A program made the position numbers and the translations under genes. A stretch of DNA of 57,151 nt, from the NCBI GenBank assembly GCA_030447645.1, contig JAUJOM010000006.1, positions 105,540-162,690 on the forward strand, written 5' to 3'. Source of the stretch: Longimicrobiaceae bacterium. Its GTDB lineage: Bacteria; Gemmatimonadota; Gemmatimonadetes; Longimicrobiales; Longimicrobiaceae. The notes below the pieces were generated by a model. That model was not told the origin of the DNA. It saw only the letters and a program-made list of their open reading frames with translations, and made no database searches. Shown here one piece after another: positions 1 through 9,026 of this stretch. Position 1 is the stretch's first letter. Every line of letters begins with the position of its first letter.

Positions 1-201
1 GGTACCAAGGGCTTGCAGATCACGATCGGTGAGGAGCACGGTGACCCCGCGCTCGCGCCGTTCACCGTGGTGACATCCGAATACCGGGTGGGTGATCTGA
101 GGGGAGTAATTGGAGTGATCGGCCCGACCCGGATGCCCTACGACAAAGTCATTGCGCTGGTGGATAGTACCTCCGCGCTTGTGTCCGAATTCCTTGCCTG
201 A
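1..201 (+). CDS. hrcA: HrcA heat-shock repressor, C-terminal end (partial)
   Basis: The window opens inside a gene. The 66 visible residues end in [13 protein letters not shown] followed by a helix with AL and LVSEFLA, the characteristic C-terminus of HrcA. HrcA is the repressor that binds CIRCE elements upstream of groE and dnaK operons and is released on heat shock. The stop TGA shares one base with the ATG of dnaJ, so the two are probably co-transcribed and coupled. The DNA-binding domain and any CIRCE site lie outside the window. Confidence 0.85.
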   Translation, partial: GTKGLQITIGEEHGDPALAPFTVVTSEYRVGDLRGVIGVIGPTRMPYDKVIALVDSTSALVSEFLA

Positions 202-1352
202 TGAGAGATTACTACGAAATCCTGGGTGTTCCCCGTACCACGGACGCCGAAGCGCTGAAGAAGGCCTACCGTAAGCTGGCGCTGCAGTATCACCCCGACC
301 GCAACGGGGGGGACAAGGAAGCCGAGGAAAAGTTCAAGGAAGCCACTGAAGCCTACGAGGTGCTGCGTGACGCCGAAAAGCGGGCAGCCTACGACCGGTT
401 CGGCCATGCGGGCGTGAAGGGCGCCGCCGGGGCCGGCCGGGGTGGCTACGCCGGCTTCGGCTTCGAAGATGCGCTCAACATCTTCATGCGCGACTTCGGG
501 GGCTTCGGCTTCGAGGATGTAGGTGGCGGAAGGCAACGCTCGCAGGTTCAGCGCGGCAGGGACATCCGGGTTCGCCTTTCCCTCACTCTCGGAGAAGTTG
601 CCAAGGGTGCGCAAAAAACGCTCCGTGCCAGCGTTCTCGCACCGTGCGACACCTGCGTGGGAACCGGTAGTGCCGTCGCCGGAGGTCCGACCCCCTGCGG
701 AACCTGCCAGGGTGCGGGTGAGGTGCGGCGCGTGCAGCGCTCGGTGTTCGGCCAGTTCGTCACCGCCACGGTCTGCCCGACGTGCGAAGGGGCGGGGAAG
801 GTGATCCGGAACCCGTGTCCAGTCTGTCGCGGCGACGGAAGGAAGCGCCAGGAGCGCAACATCGAGGTGGATATTCCGGCCGGTGTGTCGTCCGATAACT
901 ATCTCACCCTGCGCGGTCAGGGCAACGTCGGACCGCGTGGTGGTCCCCGGGGGGACATCATTGTGGTGCTCGATGTAGCGGAAGATGCTCGCTTCCTGCG
1001 CGATGGTGAGGACCTGATCCATGAGCTTTCGCTTTCCTTCAGTCAGGCTGCGCTCGGCGTGGAGCTTGAAGTGCCGACGGTGTATGGCTCCGAACCGGTG
1101 CGTGTGCCTGCGGGCGTGCAGAGCGGCGATGTACTTACCCTTCGTGGCAAGGGACTCCCCCGCCTGGGGGAGGGCGGCGGGCGGGGCGATCAGCACCTGC
1201 GCGTGCAGGTGTGGACACCCACGCGCCTTTCTCCGGAACAGCAGGAGCTGTTTCAGCGTCTGGCCGGCCTGGAAGGGCAGATGCCCACCGCCGACGACAA
1301 GCCGGCCGGGCAGCGCTTCTGGGACCGGATCAAGGGCGCTTTCGCGGCGTGA
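201..1352 (+). CDS. dnaJ: Chaperone protein DnaJ
   Basis: Hsp40 co-chaperone that stimulates DnaK ATP hydrolysis and delivers unfolded clients. The 383 residues have the full type I layout. A J domain comes first with HPD at 31-33 and the YDRFGHAG end. A Gly/Phe-rich stretch follows (about 70-110), then four zinc-finger CxxCxGxG repeats ([32 protein letters not shown]; about 150-215), then the two beta-barrel client-binding domains. Length is normal for the family. It starts on the last base of the hrcA stop and its own TGA overlaps the GTG of prmA, so hrcA-dnaJ-prmA looks like one heat-shock operon. grpE and dnaK are not in the window. Confidence 0.97.
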   Translation: MRDYYEILGVPRTTDAEALKKAYRKLALQYHPDRNGGDKEAEEKFKEATEAYEVLRDAEKRAAYDRFGHAGVKGAAGAGRGGYAGFGFEDALNIFMRDFGGFGFEDVGGGRQRSQVQRGRDIRVRLSLTLGEVAKGAQKTLRASVLAPCDTCVGTGSAVAGGPTPCGTCQGAGEVRRVQRSVFGQFVTATVCPTCEGAGKVIRNPCPVCRGDGRKRQERNIEVDIPAGVSSDNYLTLRGQGNVGPRGGPRGDIIVVLDVAEDARFLRDGEDLIHELSLSFSQAALGVELEVPTVYGSEPVRVPAGVQSGDVLTLRGKGLPRLGEGGGRGDQHLRVQVWTPTRLSPEQQELFQRLAGLEGQMPTADDKPAGQRFWDRIKGAFAA

Positions 1353-2200
1353 CCTCCCCGGAGCGGTGGCTGGTTGTTTCCGCTCGTCCGCTCTCGCCTG
1401 AAGCTGCGGCGCTGCTCCCCGAGCAGATGCTCGCCCTTGGGGGTACTGCGGTTCAGGAGGATGGAGAAGCTCTGGTTATCTACTTGCCAGCGCCCGACGA
1501 CCCGCCCGTCCTGCTGGAGCAGCTCCGGGCGGCGCTTCCCGACGCGGAGCTTGATTGGCGATTGCAGGAGAATCAAGATTGGGCGGTCGAATGGAAGCGT
1601 GGTCTCGGACCGCGCAAGCTGACAGAGCGACTCGTGGTCAAGCCGACCTGGACGAAGTGGGACAGGGCGCCAGGCGAGGTGGTGATCGATCTTGATCCCG
1701 AGATGGCGTTCGGAACCGGCGAGCACTGGACCACGCGCGGCTGCCTCCGGCTGCTGGATGCCGCTATCCAGGCGGGCGACCGAGTGCTGGATGTGGGCTC
1801 CGGCTCCGGGATCCTGGCGATCGCCGCGGCGGGTTTGGGCGCGCGCGAGGTCGTTGCCGTTGAGTACGATCCGGATGCCAACCTGAATGCCCGGGACAAC
1901 CTGGAGCGGAATGGGGTGGCGGAGCGCGTCCGGATCGTCGAGGGCCGGGCGGACGCCGAGCTACTCGCCCAATTGGGGAGCTTCGACCTGGTGCTGGCGA
2001 ACATCCTCAGCGGGGTCATTCGCCCGCTGCTGCCCGCCTTTCACAAAGCGTTGCGGGACTCAAGAGAGCCTCGGCTGATCATCTCCGGTATTCTCCAAAG
2101 CGAGCATTCCGAGGTGCGCGATGCGGAGACCGTAGGCTTTCGCGTCGCGCGGCCCGATGTGGAAGAAGAATGGTGGAGCGCACTTCTCACCTTCGCGTAG
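1349..2200 (+). CDS. prmA: Ribosomal protein L11 methyltransferase
   Basis: SAM-dependent enzyme that trimethylates lysines and the N-terminus of ribosomal protein L11. About 283 residues: a small N-terminal L11-recognition domain, the family signature [18 protein letters not shown] motif [10 protein letters not shown] with the acidic EYDPDA, and the catalytic-loop NILSGVI. I chose the GTG at 1349 because it overlaps the dnaJ stop (GTGA) and gives the usual family length; the frame is open further upstream only inside dnaJ. dnaJ-prmA adjacency is common in bacteria. The next gene starts two bases after its TAG. Confidence 0.95.
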   Translation: MTSPERWLVVSARPLSPEAAALLPEQMLALGGTAVQEDGEALVIYLPAPDDPPVLLEQLRAALPDAELDWRLQENQDWAVEWKRGLGPRKLTERLVVKPTWTKWDRAPGEVVIDLDPEMAFGTGEHWTTRGCLRLLDAAIQAGDRVLDVGSGSGILAIAAAGLGAREVVAVEYDPDANLNARDNLERNGVAERVRIVEGRADAELLAQLGSFDLVLANILSGVIRPLLPAFHKALRDSREPRLIISGILQSEHSEVRDAETVGFRVARPDVEEEWWSALLTFA

Positions 2201-2202
2201 CC

Positions 2203-2550
2203 ATGGCATCCGACTGCATCTTCTGCCGAATCGCCTCCGGAGCCATCCCGGCTTCCTTGGTTTATCAAGACGAGCACGTAGTCGCCTTCCCGGATGTCCA
2301 TCCCCAGGCCCCAACCCACGTGCTGGTCGTGCCGCGAAAGCATATCGGCTCACTGGCCGAGCTGGATGATGCGGATCTGGCCGGCAAGCTGCTGCTGGCC
2401 GTGGCCGAGGTGGCCCGCCGCGGCGGTGTGGCCGAACGCGGCTTTCGCACCATCATCAATACGGGTGCGGAAGGCGGACAAACGGTGCCGCACCTGCACT
2501 TCCATCTGCTGGCGGGAAGGAAGTTCGCGGAGGGCTCACTGGGCGAATGA
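2203..2550 (+). CDS. HIT-family nucleotide hydrolase
   Basis: 115-residue histidine-triad protein. It starts with the CIFCRI motif and a DEHVVAFPD strand and carries the triad HLHFHLL near the end, where the middle histidine is the nucleophile. Members hydrolyse adenosine phosphoramidates or related nucleotide conjugates (Hint/HinT branch). The ATG at 2203 sits just behind the prmA stop and gives the typical Hint length, so it is preferred over in-frame GTG codons inside prmA. It is probably the last gene of the hrcA-dnaJ-prmA unit. Confidence 0.93.
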   Translation: MASDCIFCRIASGAIPASLVYQDEHVVAFPDVHPQAPTHVLVVPRKHIGSLAELDDADLAGKLLLAVAEVARRGGVAERGFRTIINTGAEGGQTVPHLHFHLLAGRKFAEGSLGE

Positions 2551-2557
2551 GATCGGG

Positions 2558-2571
2558 GGGCTACGTAGCCC
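2558..2571. repeat. Perfect palindrome after the HIT gene
   Basis: GGGCTACGTAGCCC is a perfect 14-base inverted repeat without a loop, eight bases after the HIT stop. It has no T-run, so it is at best a weak intrinsic terminator. It could also be chance or a protein-binding site. Confidence 0.25.
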
Positions 2572-2684
2572 GGGCTCGACGGCTACGTCAATCTGCCTCT
2601 CCGATGAGCCCGGATGCGAGATAGCTTGGTGGAGAATTCGCGCGCGAATGCGGCGACATGCCACCTCCGAACTATCAATCGCTC

Positions 2685-3344
2685 ATGTCCCTCCGTACCC
2701 TTGTTTGCCTGGCTGCCGCAGCTCTCCTGGCCTCCGGCTGCATCCCGTACACCGTAGGCACCACCGCGCACCCGGTGCAGCGCGGGAGGGTGGCATCCAG
2801 CACATCCATCTACTTCATCCCCAACGGTGTAAGCGCATTCGCGGACAGTGCGGCTGGCGGAGGTGCAACCTTCACCTCCATTGACATGGAAGGCCGCTTT
2901 GGTATCGATGACGCGTCGGACGTAGGAGTTCGTGTTCCGGGTGGCAGCGGTATCGTCGCCAATTACAAGCGGCGCCTCAGCCAGAACGCCGATCACGGCG
3001 CACCGGCCGTAGCGGCTCTGGTAGGCGCGGGGCTGGTGAACTTCGGCGAGCACGCGCACTTCGAGCTGTCTGTCATTGGCTCCGCGGGCGAACGTGAAAC
3101 GCTCACGCCATACGGCGGACTTCGCGCGATGCAGGTAGTCCCGCTGAGTCGAAGCGCCGTATCTGATTCTCCGACGATCGGCCTGTTTGGGGGCGTGCGC
3201 ATCGGGAGCTTGGAGCTCGGTTTCAGCCCCGAGTTAGGGCTCTACTACGACCGATCAGCGCTTGGCCTGCGCGCCAGCAGCTTCATTGTGGTCCCGGCGG
3301 TTACTGTGCATGGAAGGGGCCTGCTTTCGGCTCTCGGCTTCTGA
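2685..3344 (+). CDS. Small secreted lipoprotein, function unknown
   Basis: About 219 residues. The ATG at 2685 gives a compact lipoprotein signal (positive SLRT, hydrophobic core, lipobox LASGC near residue 18), so it is preferred over the in-frame ATG at 2658. The mature part is rich in Gly, Val and Ser, with alternating hydrophobic strands such as YGGLRAM and LGLYYDRSALGL. It ends in a hydrophobic aromatic residue (SALGF), which fits a small beta-barrel or outer-membrane-associated protein. I do not recognise the family. It faces the aconitase-like gene tail to tail with about 23 bases between. Confidence 0.7.
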   Translation: MSLRTLVCLAAAALLASGCIPYTVGTTAHPVQRGRVASSTSIYFIPNGVSAFADSAAGGGATFTSIDMEGRFGIDDASDVGVRVPGGSGIVANYKRRLSQNADHGAPAVAALVGAGLVNFGEHAHFELSVIGSAGERETLTPYGGLRAMQVVPLSRSAVSDSPTIGLFGGVRIGSLELGFSPELGLYYDRSALGLRASSFIVVPAVTVHGRGLLSALGF

Positions 3345-3367
3345 TGCGGGGAGCGGCGCCGCTGTAT

Positions 3368-4770
3368 CTACGTCGCTCCCGAACCCGCCAGCTCGCCCTG
3401 CGGCTCGTACGCGGTGATGTGCCCGGCCAGCGCTGATGCGGCCACTGTGTAGGGGGACGCCAGGTAAAGCTGTCCCGGGCCCGAGCGGCCGGGGAAGTTC
3501 CGGTTGATCGCGCTCACCGTCACGTCGGTGGGCTTGCGGGAAACCCCGGGGCCAGCGTTGATGCACGCGCCGCAGGAGGGTTCGATAAAGGTGGCGCCCA
3601 CCGCCTCGAACACGCGGTCGTATCCTGCTCCTGGCAGTAGCGGTACACTTCCTGGGAGCCGCACTGGATGTACAGCTGCACGTGCTCCGGCTTGCGCTCG
3701 CCACGCTCAACGGCTTCCCGCAGCACCCGCGCGTACATGTCCATATCTTCCTTCTTGCCCGCGGTGCAGCTTCCCGCATACGCGATGTCGATGCGGACGG
3801 GCTCCTCCAGCTCGTCGACGTGCATCCCGTTGCCCGGGTCGCCGGGAAGCGCGATCATCGGACGGAGTGCCGACGCGTCGATCTCAATCGTCTTCACGTA
3901 CACGGCATCCGGGTCCGAGCAAAGTCCCTCCAGCAGCGCCTCCGCATCAGCACCCGCCATCCCGCGCTGCTCGACGAGGTACTCCACCACTTTCTGATCC
4001 GGTGCCACGATGCCCGTGAACGCCCCCACCTCTGCCGCCATGTTGGTCATCGTCGCGCGCTCGTCGACGGAGAGTGCCTCCACTCCGGGACCCGCGTACT
4101 CGATGATCTGCCCGATCGCGTGCCCGTCCTTGATGTACGGGTGACGGAGGATTTCCAGCATGAAGTCCTTGGCGGTGACGTTCTCCGGCTTTTCACCGTG
4201 CACGATCACCCTGAACGACTTCGGGACCTCCACCCGTACGTCCTTGGTGATCCACGAATTGAAGATCGCCGTCGTCCCCACGCCGAAGGCCACACAGCCC
4301 ACCGCGCCGGCGTGGGGCGTGTGCGAGTCCGAGCCGATGATCACCTGACCCGGAAGCGCGTAGCTCTCGAGGATCTTGGAGTGGCAGATCGCCTCCGAGC
4401 CGTGCTTGCCATGCCCCAGCTCCCCATACAAACGAATCCCCTGCTTCTCCGCGAACTCACGCTGCTTCACCTCCAGCTGCTCCGCAACGTTGAGCAGACC
4501 GAGCTGCACGCGCGCGGGCGACATCGCGTCCTTGAGGAAGGTGAGGTGATCACGGAAGAAGAGCACCGACTCCGGCTCCAGCACCCGCTCGTTTTCACCC
4601 ACCAGCTGCTCGAAGAAGATCGCCGACATGGGGGTGACGTACTCGTGGCTGAAGCGGATGTCGGTCTGCACGAACCCCGCGTCACCCGGCTGGACCCAGG
4701 GCACGCCAATCTCGCCCCGGGCTAGGTCACGAATCCAGCGGCGCGCAAAGATTTTTTCCGCGATGGTCAT
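3368..4770 (-). CDS. Aconitase/3-isopropylmalate dehydratase family, large (Fe-S) subunit; one frame break
   Basis: Catalytic [4Fe-4S] hydro-lyase domain. The ATG at 4770 begins MTIAEKIFARR. Visible family motifs are GELGHGKHG, IGSDSHTPHAG and GVGTT, with cluster cysteines in AGSCTAGK and SCGACINAGPGVS; it ends in HITAYEPQGELAG. The frame changes near 3625: the protein before (YCQEQ) and after (GYDRVFEAVGA) continues the same family, so I treat it as one gene with a one-base error. It resembles the group that acts on 3-isopropylmalate or related 2-hydroxy acids more than housekeeping aconitase. The substrate cannot be fixed from sequence, so leuC is only a suggestion. The swivel-domain partner lies immediately upstream. 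Confidence 0.8.
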
Positions 4771-4824
4771 GGGGCGGGCTCCCGTCCGACCGCCTGCCCA
4801 CCGGGGCACCGAGCACGTCCGTTT

Positions 4825-5588
4825 TCACGTTGGACGTCGAAGTAGCGGCGAATTGACTCGCTGCCCCTCCAATCCGGTGAGTGGTTGCGGCGTGTCCGGC
4901 TCGCCACTTCCGCGCAGATGTCGCACGTCGTGTGCGTCCAGTGCCACCTCACCCGGCTGATCGCGGTGGCACGCGACAGGCGGTGTCTTCACCAGCCCCT
5001 GCAAGCGCGCCACATTGTAGTTGAACAACCCGCCGTGCTCGATGATGCCTCGGGTGATTTCATCCGCGCCTTCGGTGAACTCCGAAAGGGGGATGGCCTC
5101 ACCGCGGCGGATGCGTTCCACCAGCTCGAAGTTGGTCGAGGTGAATACCCCCAGGTTCTGGCAATTTTCGCGGTAGATCCGCTCGATGTTTTCCGCGAGC
5201 ACCACCCGGATTCCCGCCATCATCTCCGCGTATGGGGACTGCTCCCGACTGCTTCCCTTGCCGCGTCGCCTGCCCGATACCGAGGCTACAAATCCTCCCG
5301 CCTTTACACTCCCCTGCTTGATGGGGAACTCGCTGCCGGCCTTGAGGCCCAGGTATGGGTACAGGCCGAGCGTTTCGTCGTAGTAATAGCAGATGTACGC
5401 CGGGGTAATCTCGTCCGTGGAAATGTTGTCACGGAGCTTCGCCCGAACCTCACCCGTCAGCTCGAAGTCTTTACCCGCAAGCTGGCGGCGGATCAATTCG
5501 GGGTCGTCGACCAGGAACAGGATGCGCCCCTCGAAACGAATTTCGGGGGCAGCTTTTCGACGCGCCGGGAAAGCAGTGAAGCGATCAT
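4825..5588 (-). CDS. Aconitase/3-isopropylmalate dehydratase family, small (swivel) subunit; frame-broken
   Basis: Carries the swivel-domain motifs DNISTDEITPAY, GKGSSREQSPYAE and NIERIYRENCQNLGVFTS, which close over the large-subunit active site. The N-terminus is best read from the CAT at 5586-5588 (MIASLLSRRVEKLPP). It joins the main frame (EIRFEGRILFL) through a one-base error in the five-G run near 5550. The C-terminal frame is also unclear. One frame stops at 4825. Another runs to a TGA at 4767-4769 that overlaps the ATG of the large subunit, which would give translational coupling or even a fusion. The organisation small-then-large is unlike most leuCD operons. Confidence 0.7.
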
Positions 5589-5666
5589 GATGACTGGTAG
5601 TATCTTGAAAGTGCGGATATTTCAAAGATGCCTCCGCCAAGGACCTGGGGCAACCCATTGCCCCCG

Positions 5667-5696
5667 TTGACGCCCGTCGAGCCACGGGGTTATTTT
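5667..5696 (+). promoter_or_regulatory. Putative sigma-70 promoter of tRNA-Ala
   Basis: TTGACG (5667-5672), an 18-base spacer, then TATTTT (5691-5696). The -10 box ends 23 bases before the mature tRNA. The AT-rich stretch stands out from the GC-rich surroundings. Matches to consensus are 5/6 and 4/6. Confidence 0.5.
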
Positions 5697-5719
5697 GTTG
5701 TTTGATTCTTGGGATCTGT

Positions 5720-5792
5720 GGGGCGTTAGCTCAGCTGGGAGAGCGCTGCCTTTGCAAGGCAGAGGTCATCGGTTCGATCCCGATACGCTCCA
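5720..5792 (+). tRNA. tRNA-Ala (anticodon UGC)
   Basis: Complete 73-base cloverleaf. Acceptor GGGGCGT (5720-5726) pairs with ACGCTCC (5785-5791) through one G-T wobble, with discriminator A5792. The D arm contains AGCTCAGCTGGGAGAGC. The anticodon stem CTGCC/GGCAG encloses the loop TTTGCAA with TGC at 5753-5755. The T arm has GGTTCGATCC. CCA is not encoded. G3-U70, the alanine identity element, is present as the wobble in the acceptor stem. Confidence 0.97.
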
Positions 5793-5800
5793 TTTGGATA

Positions 5801-5848
5801 ACCGACGGCTGCTCCAGAAGTTACGGGGTGGCCGTCGGTTTTGTTTTG
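5801..5848 (+). terminator. Rho-independent terminator after tRNA-Ala
   Basis: A nine-base-pair stem, ACCGACGGC (5801-5809) with GCCGTCGGT (5831-5839), is followed by TTTTGTTTTG. It begins eight bases after the tRNA. Confidence 0.8.
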
Positions 5849-5854
5849 CTCGGT

Positions 5855-6372
5855 TCAGGCGGTCACCTGAGCACTGAACGATCGAACCACAAACCACACG
5901 CCTAGCACGGCAGCCCACAGGACCAGGAGCGCGGCGCGATCGTGCTCCAGTTCCTGGATCAGTTCGCCTAGCGCCCGCGCATACTTCTTCCATCTCCTTC
6001 TGTTGCGGCTGGAGCAGCCAGGCGACCCAGCAGGATGCGATCGGCACGGATGTCGTGCCCGACATCAATGGCAAGGCCGGTCAGATCCGCAGTACCCCAG
6101 AGCCCTGCCGCGATCATCAGGGACCAGACTGCCTGGGCGGCCACCTCAACCAGTGCGCCGGTGCCCTCCGTGGATAGGCCTACGGTCACTTCCACGACGA
6201 GCCCCACCAGCACAAGGACGGAAAGGAGCTTCAACATCCGGGCAATGTACTCTAGCGTGACGTAGGGCTTGATGTCTTCCGCGCGAATCGCCCCGGCGTC
6301 GGTTCGGGAGCGCTGGTCCGCCTCCATCGGAAGGTCGCGCGCGTCAGCCCCGGGGTGCAGAGGGGTTCCCAC
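5855..6372 (-). CDS. Small integral membrane protein, unknown; one frame break
   Basis: Two parts joined across a frame change near 5990-6005. The N-terminal part has a charged head (DIKPYVTLEYIARM), two hydrophobic segments (LLSVLVLVGLVVEV; WSLMIAAGLWGTADLTGLAI) and DVGHDIRADRILL. In the shifted frame the chain continues RRRWKKYARALGELIQELEHDRA, then a third hydrophobic segment ALLVLWAAVLGVWFVV, and stops at 5855-5857. The combined 150-170 residues make a three-helix membrane protein. The start is uncertain: the GTG at 6370-6372 or the ATG at 6325-6327. No family recognised. Confidence 0.55.
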
Positions 6373-6698
6373 GTTCCATCACTCTCCTCTCGCTTTCGCT
6401 GCGGCTGAAGAATCCTCACAAACCCACCAGACCCCTGGAGGCCACTTCATAGCAGCGTCTCCTCGCGGCAGGTCTCCCAACTCGGCGGGGCAGGCACCGT
6501 GGGGCACTTTGCTTCCCGTGTTCGGACTCGAGAGGGAAATAGCAGGCGCGCAAACACCGTGCAAGCAGTCGCACTCGCGCGTGACGCATCCGGCGATGTT
6601 GACAGGGGCGCTCAGCCAGAGCCTTCATGGAATCGAGGGGCGGAGCAGACACTTTGGGGTATTGTGATGTAGATGGTGCCGTTCAACGCGGGTGCGTG
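6373..6698. other. Intergenic region, nothing recognised
   Basis: 326 bases between two - strand genes. Open frames exist on both strands but none has a convincing start, signal or protein motif. It should hold the promoter of the membrane protein gene and the end of the lipoprotein transcript, but I see no clear promoter boxes or terminator hairpin. Confidence 0.5.
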
Positions 6699-7181
6699 TC
6701 AGCGGCGGAACTCGTAGATGTCCCGCACGTTGAAGACGGGATCGTACGCCCCTACCTCAATGGTCCGGCCGCTGACCCTGCCGTTTGCGTCCAGGAAAGC
6801 ATCTGAGTTGAGGTCTTCACGGAAGGAGATCTCATCACTGAAGACGTCGTAGATTCCGTATTCCGTGCTGGTGACCACCTCCGGCTGGAAGCGGCCGTTC
6901 CGTTCGGTCAGTCGGTACACCCCAGTGTATGTATATCTGCCGGTCCGCTCCACAAGGTCGATCCGCCCGTCCACAAGCTCATAGCGGACCTCGTACTGGA
7001 CGGATCCACGCCGCATAGGGCCGGAGTAGATTAGCCCGGGTACACTCCGGGTTCCACTCCCGTCGCCGGGCGTGACTCTCACCGCCCGATAGCTGCCGTC
7101 GGGATTGCTGGGGCCGCCGATGTTCTCGCAGGCGGCGAGTGGCAGCAGGAGCATAAGCAGAGCCGGCAGGAACTTTCTCAC
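6699..7181 (-). CDS. Small lipoprotein, function unknown
   Basis: 160 residues. The GTG at 7179-7181 is preceded eight bases upstream by a clear GGAGG ribosome-binding site, which decides the start although the frame is open further upstream. The signal is lipoprotein-type: RKFLPALLM, LLLPLAAC with the lipidated cysteine near residue 18. The mature part is hydrophilic and strand-rich, with repeated YxVRYELVDGRIDLVER- and TYTGVYRLTER-like segments, suggesting a small beta-barrel (lipocalin- or META-like) fold. No family is assigned. Ends in RDIYEFRR. Confidence 0.7.
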   Translation of the reverse strand: MRKFLPALLMLLLPLAACENIGGPSNPDGSYRAVRVTPGDGSGTRSVPGLIYSGPMRRGSVQYEVRYELVDGRIDLVERTGRYTYTGVYRLTERNGRFQPEVVTSTEYGIYDVFSDEISFREDLNSDAFLDANGRVSGRTIEVGAYDPVFNVRDIYEFRR

Positions 7182-7700
7182 GTAGGCCTCCGGGATGGTA
7201 AGCACTTGGCGGCCCCTAGTCCGCGCCTGGCACACGTGCAACCGGTGGACCAGACAGGCCTCATTCCGGTACCCGCAAGTGTGGCAATCACATAGCCGGA
7301 ACGAGCGAGGACGGTCCCGATTGGGGCCGTCCTCGTACTGGTACAATGGTTGTCCCGTGTCCCGGACACCGGGAAGGTCCATCGGCTCCCCGCGCCTGTG
7401 TGCGTCTACCCTCCTGTCTTTGCTTTCCGGATCGGTGCGCTGCACCTCCTCCACCTGGTCGGCGATGTCCGCGGGTAAATAGAGACGCAGGTCGACAGCA
7501 CAAGTGTTCTCCATTTGCATAAGCCTCGCAGCAGTTATAGACAAGTACGACAAGAGAGAGTGGAGGAGGCGGGACATTGCTGTAAGCTAATCGACGGGTT
7601 CCGGGGAGTCCGGGGAGAATCTGTATCGAGCGGGGGATGAACTTGTACCGGGAAACGAACGGCGGGAGCCTGGCGTGTTCCCTGCATCTTCTGTTTTGCC
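7182..7700. other. Divergent intergenic region with a strong hairpin and a doubtful small ORF
   Basis: 519 bases between the lipoprotein (leftward) and the CNNM gene (rightward). On - an ATG near 7514 opens a frame reading ENTCAVDLRLYLPADIAD, then QVEEVQRTDPES; this could be the start of a small regulator, but the following sequence has no recognisable motif and may be frame-shifted. The region also holds the hairpin at 7306-7335. No convincing sigma-70 boxes were found. Confidence 0.4.
7306..7335. repeat. Strong 13-bp hairpin
   Basis: CGAGGACGGTCCC (7306-7318), loop GATT, GGGGCCGTCCTCG (7323-7335). All 13 pairs form, one as a T-G wobble. There is no T-run on either side, so it is not a standard intrinsic terminator. 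It lies about 125 bases upstream of the lipoprotein start, inside its likely leader on -. Confidence 0.6.
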
Positions 7701-9026
7701 ATGCTGCTGTCCACATGGGCGGTGATTGTTGTGCTCGTCGCCCTTACGGCGCTGTATGTAGCCGCGGAGTTCGCGGCCGTGAGTGTGCGCCGTGACAAGA
7801 TTCGGCAAAAGGCCGAACAGGGCGATGCCAGGGCCATCCGGCTTCTCCCCGTGCTGGACGACAGCCGGCAGCTGGATCGCTACATCGCCGGGTGTCAGGT
7901 CGGGATCACCCTTACCTCGCTCGTTCTCGGGGCGTTCGGCCAGGCTACTCTGGCCGTCGAACTCCGCCCACTCTTTGAGCGCTGGGGGCAGCTCCAGGCG
8001 GCGGCCGCGCAGTCTACGTCCACGGCTGTTGTGCTGATTGCACTAACTACGCTCCAGATGGTGCTCAGTGAACTCGTCCCCAAGTCGCTGGCCCTGCAGA
8101 AGCCAACCCAAACAGCCCTGTGGACCGTGCGGCCGATGCGCTGGTCGTTGTTTCTTTTCAGCGGCTTCATCAAGGTCCTCAATGGGTTCGCCCTGCTGAT
8201 CCTGCGCATGCTGGGCGCACCGCAGGCGGGCCACCGGCACATCCACTCGCCGCAGGAGATCGACCTGCTCATTGCTGAAAGTCGGGACGGGGGTTTGCTG
8301 GAGCCGAACGAGCATCGGCGTCTCCGGCGAGCCCTTCAACTCGGGGTGCGCTCCGCCCGCCACCTGATGGTGCCGCGCGGGCAGATGGCCGCCGTGGACA
8401 TCGACAGCCGCCCCGGCGAGGTGCTACGCTGGGTTGCGGACACTCCCTTTACGCGGTTGCCGGTGTACCGCGGGGAGATCGACAACGTCATCGGGACGCT
8501 GCACACCAAAGACCTGGTGCTTCGCTACCTGGAGGAGGGGGACCGCGCCACGATTGAATCAGTGATGCGTCCCGCGCTCATCGTGCATGAAAGCGTCACG
8601 GCCGATCGGCTGCTCAGCTTGATGCGCGAGCGCGGGAACCGGCAGGCGATCGTTGCCGATGAATTTGGAGGCGTTTCCGGGCTGGTCACCCTCACCGATG
8701 TGCTCACCGAAGTCATGGGTGACGTGGCCGACGAGTTCCAGGTGCGCGAACCCACGCCCGAGCGGCTCCAGGACGGGCGGGTCCGGCTTCCCGGCGGACT
8801 TCGCCTGGACGAGGTGGAAAGCTGGATCGGTGTACTCTGGAAGGGTGAGGCGGATACGGTTGGGGGGCGGGTCACGGAGGAGCTTGGCCACCTTCCGAAG
8901 GCGGGCGAGCGGGTGACGATCGATGGCGTCGAGGTCGAGGTGGAGAATGTGGTCCACCGGGCCGTAGCCAGCGTGCTCGCGTCGCCTCGCGTGGCTGCCG
9001 GTGCGGAGATGGGGGACGCTCCATGA
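7701..9026 (+). CDS. CNNM/CorC (HlyC-type) CBS-domain membrane protein 1
   Basis: 441 residues with the UPF0053 (CNNM) layout. An N-terminal transmembrane module (VIVVLVALTALYVAAEFAAV; QVGITLTSLVLGAFGQ; VLSELVPKSLALQ) comes first. It is followed by a pair of CBS domains (about 210-340, with TRLPVYRGEIDNVIG and GGVSGLVTLTDVLTEVMGD) and a C-terminal CorC_HlyC domain (VRLPGGLRLDEVESW). Homologues bind ATP/Mg at the CBS pair and are linked to Mg2+/Co2+ export or resistance. The stop TGA overlaps the ATG of a second paralogue. Confidence 0.92.
   Translation: MLLSTWAVIVVLVALTALYVAAEFAAVSVRRDKIRQKAEQGDARAIRLLPVLDDSRQLDRYIAGCQVGITLTSLVLGAFGQATLAVELRPLFERWGQLQAAAAQSTSTAVVLIALTTLQMVLSELVPKSLALQKPTQTALWTVRPMRWSLFLFSGFIKVLNGFALLILRMLGAPQAGHRHIHSPQEIDLLIAESRDGGLLEPNEHRRLRRALQLGVRSARHLMVPRGQMAAVDIDSRPGEVLRWVADTPFTRLPVYRGEIDNVIGTLHTKDLVLRYLEEGDRATIESVMRPALIVHESVTADRLLSLMRERGNRQAIVADEFGGVSGLVTLTDVLTEVMGDVADEFQVREPTPERLQDGRVRLPGGLRLDEVESWIGVLWKGEADTVGGRVTEELGHLPKAGERVTIDGVEVEVENVVHRAVASVLASPRVAAGAEMGDAP

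Noticed and set aside
138..1196. Long open frame on the - strand opposite dnaJ
   Set aside because: It mirrors codon bias of dnaJ on the other strand; no motif or start signal. dnaJ is unmistakable.
3349..3380. GGGAGCG/CGCTCCC inverted repeat between convergent genes as a terminator
   Set aside because: Seven-base arms with an 18-base spacer and no T-run; it overlaps the end of the aconitase-like gene. Too weak to call.
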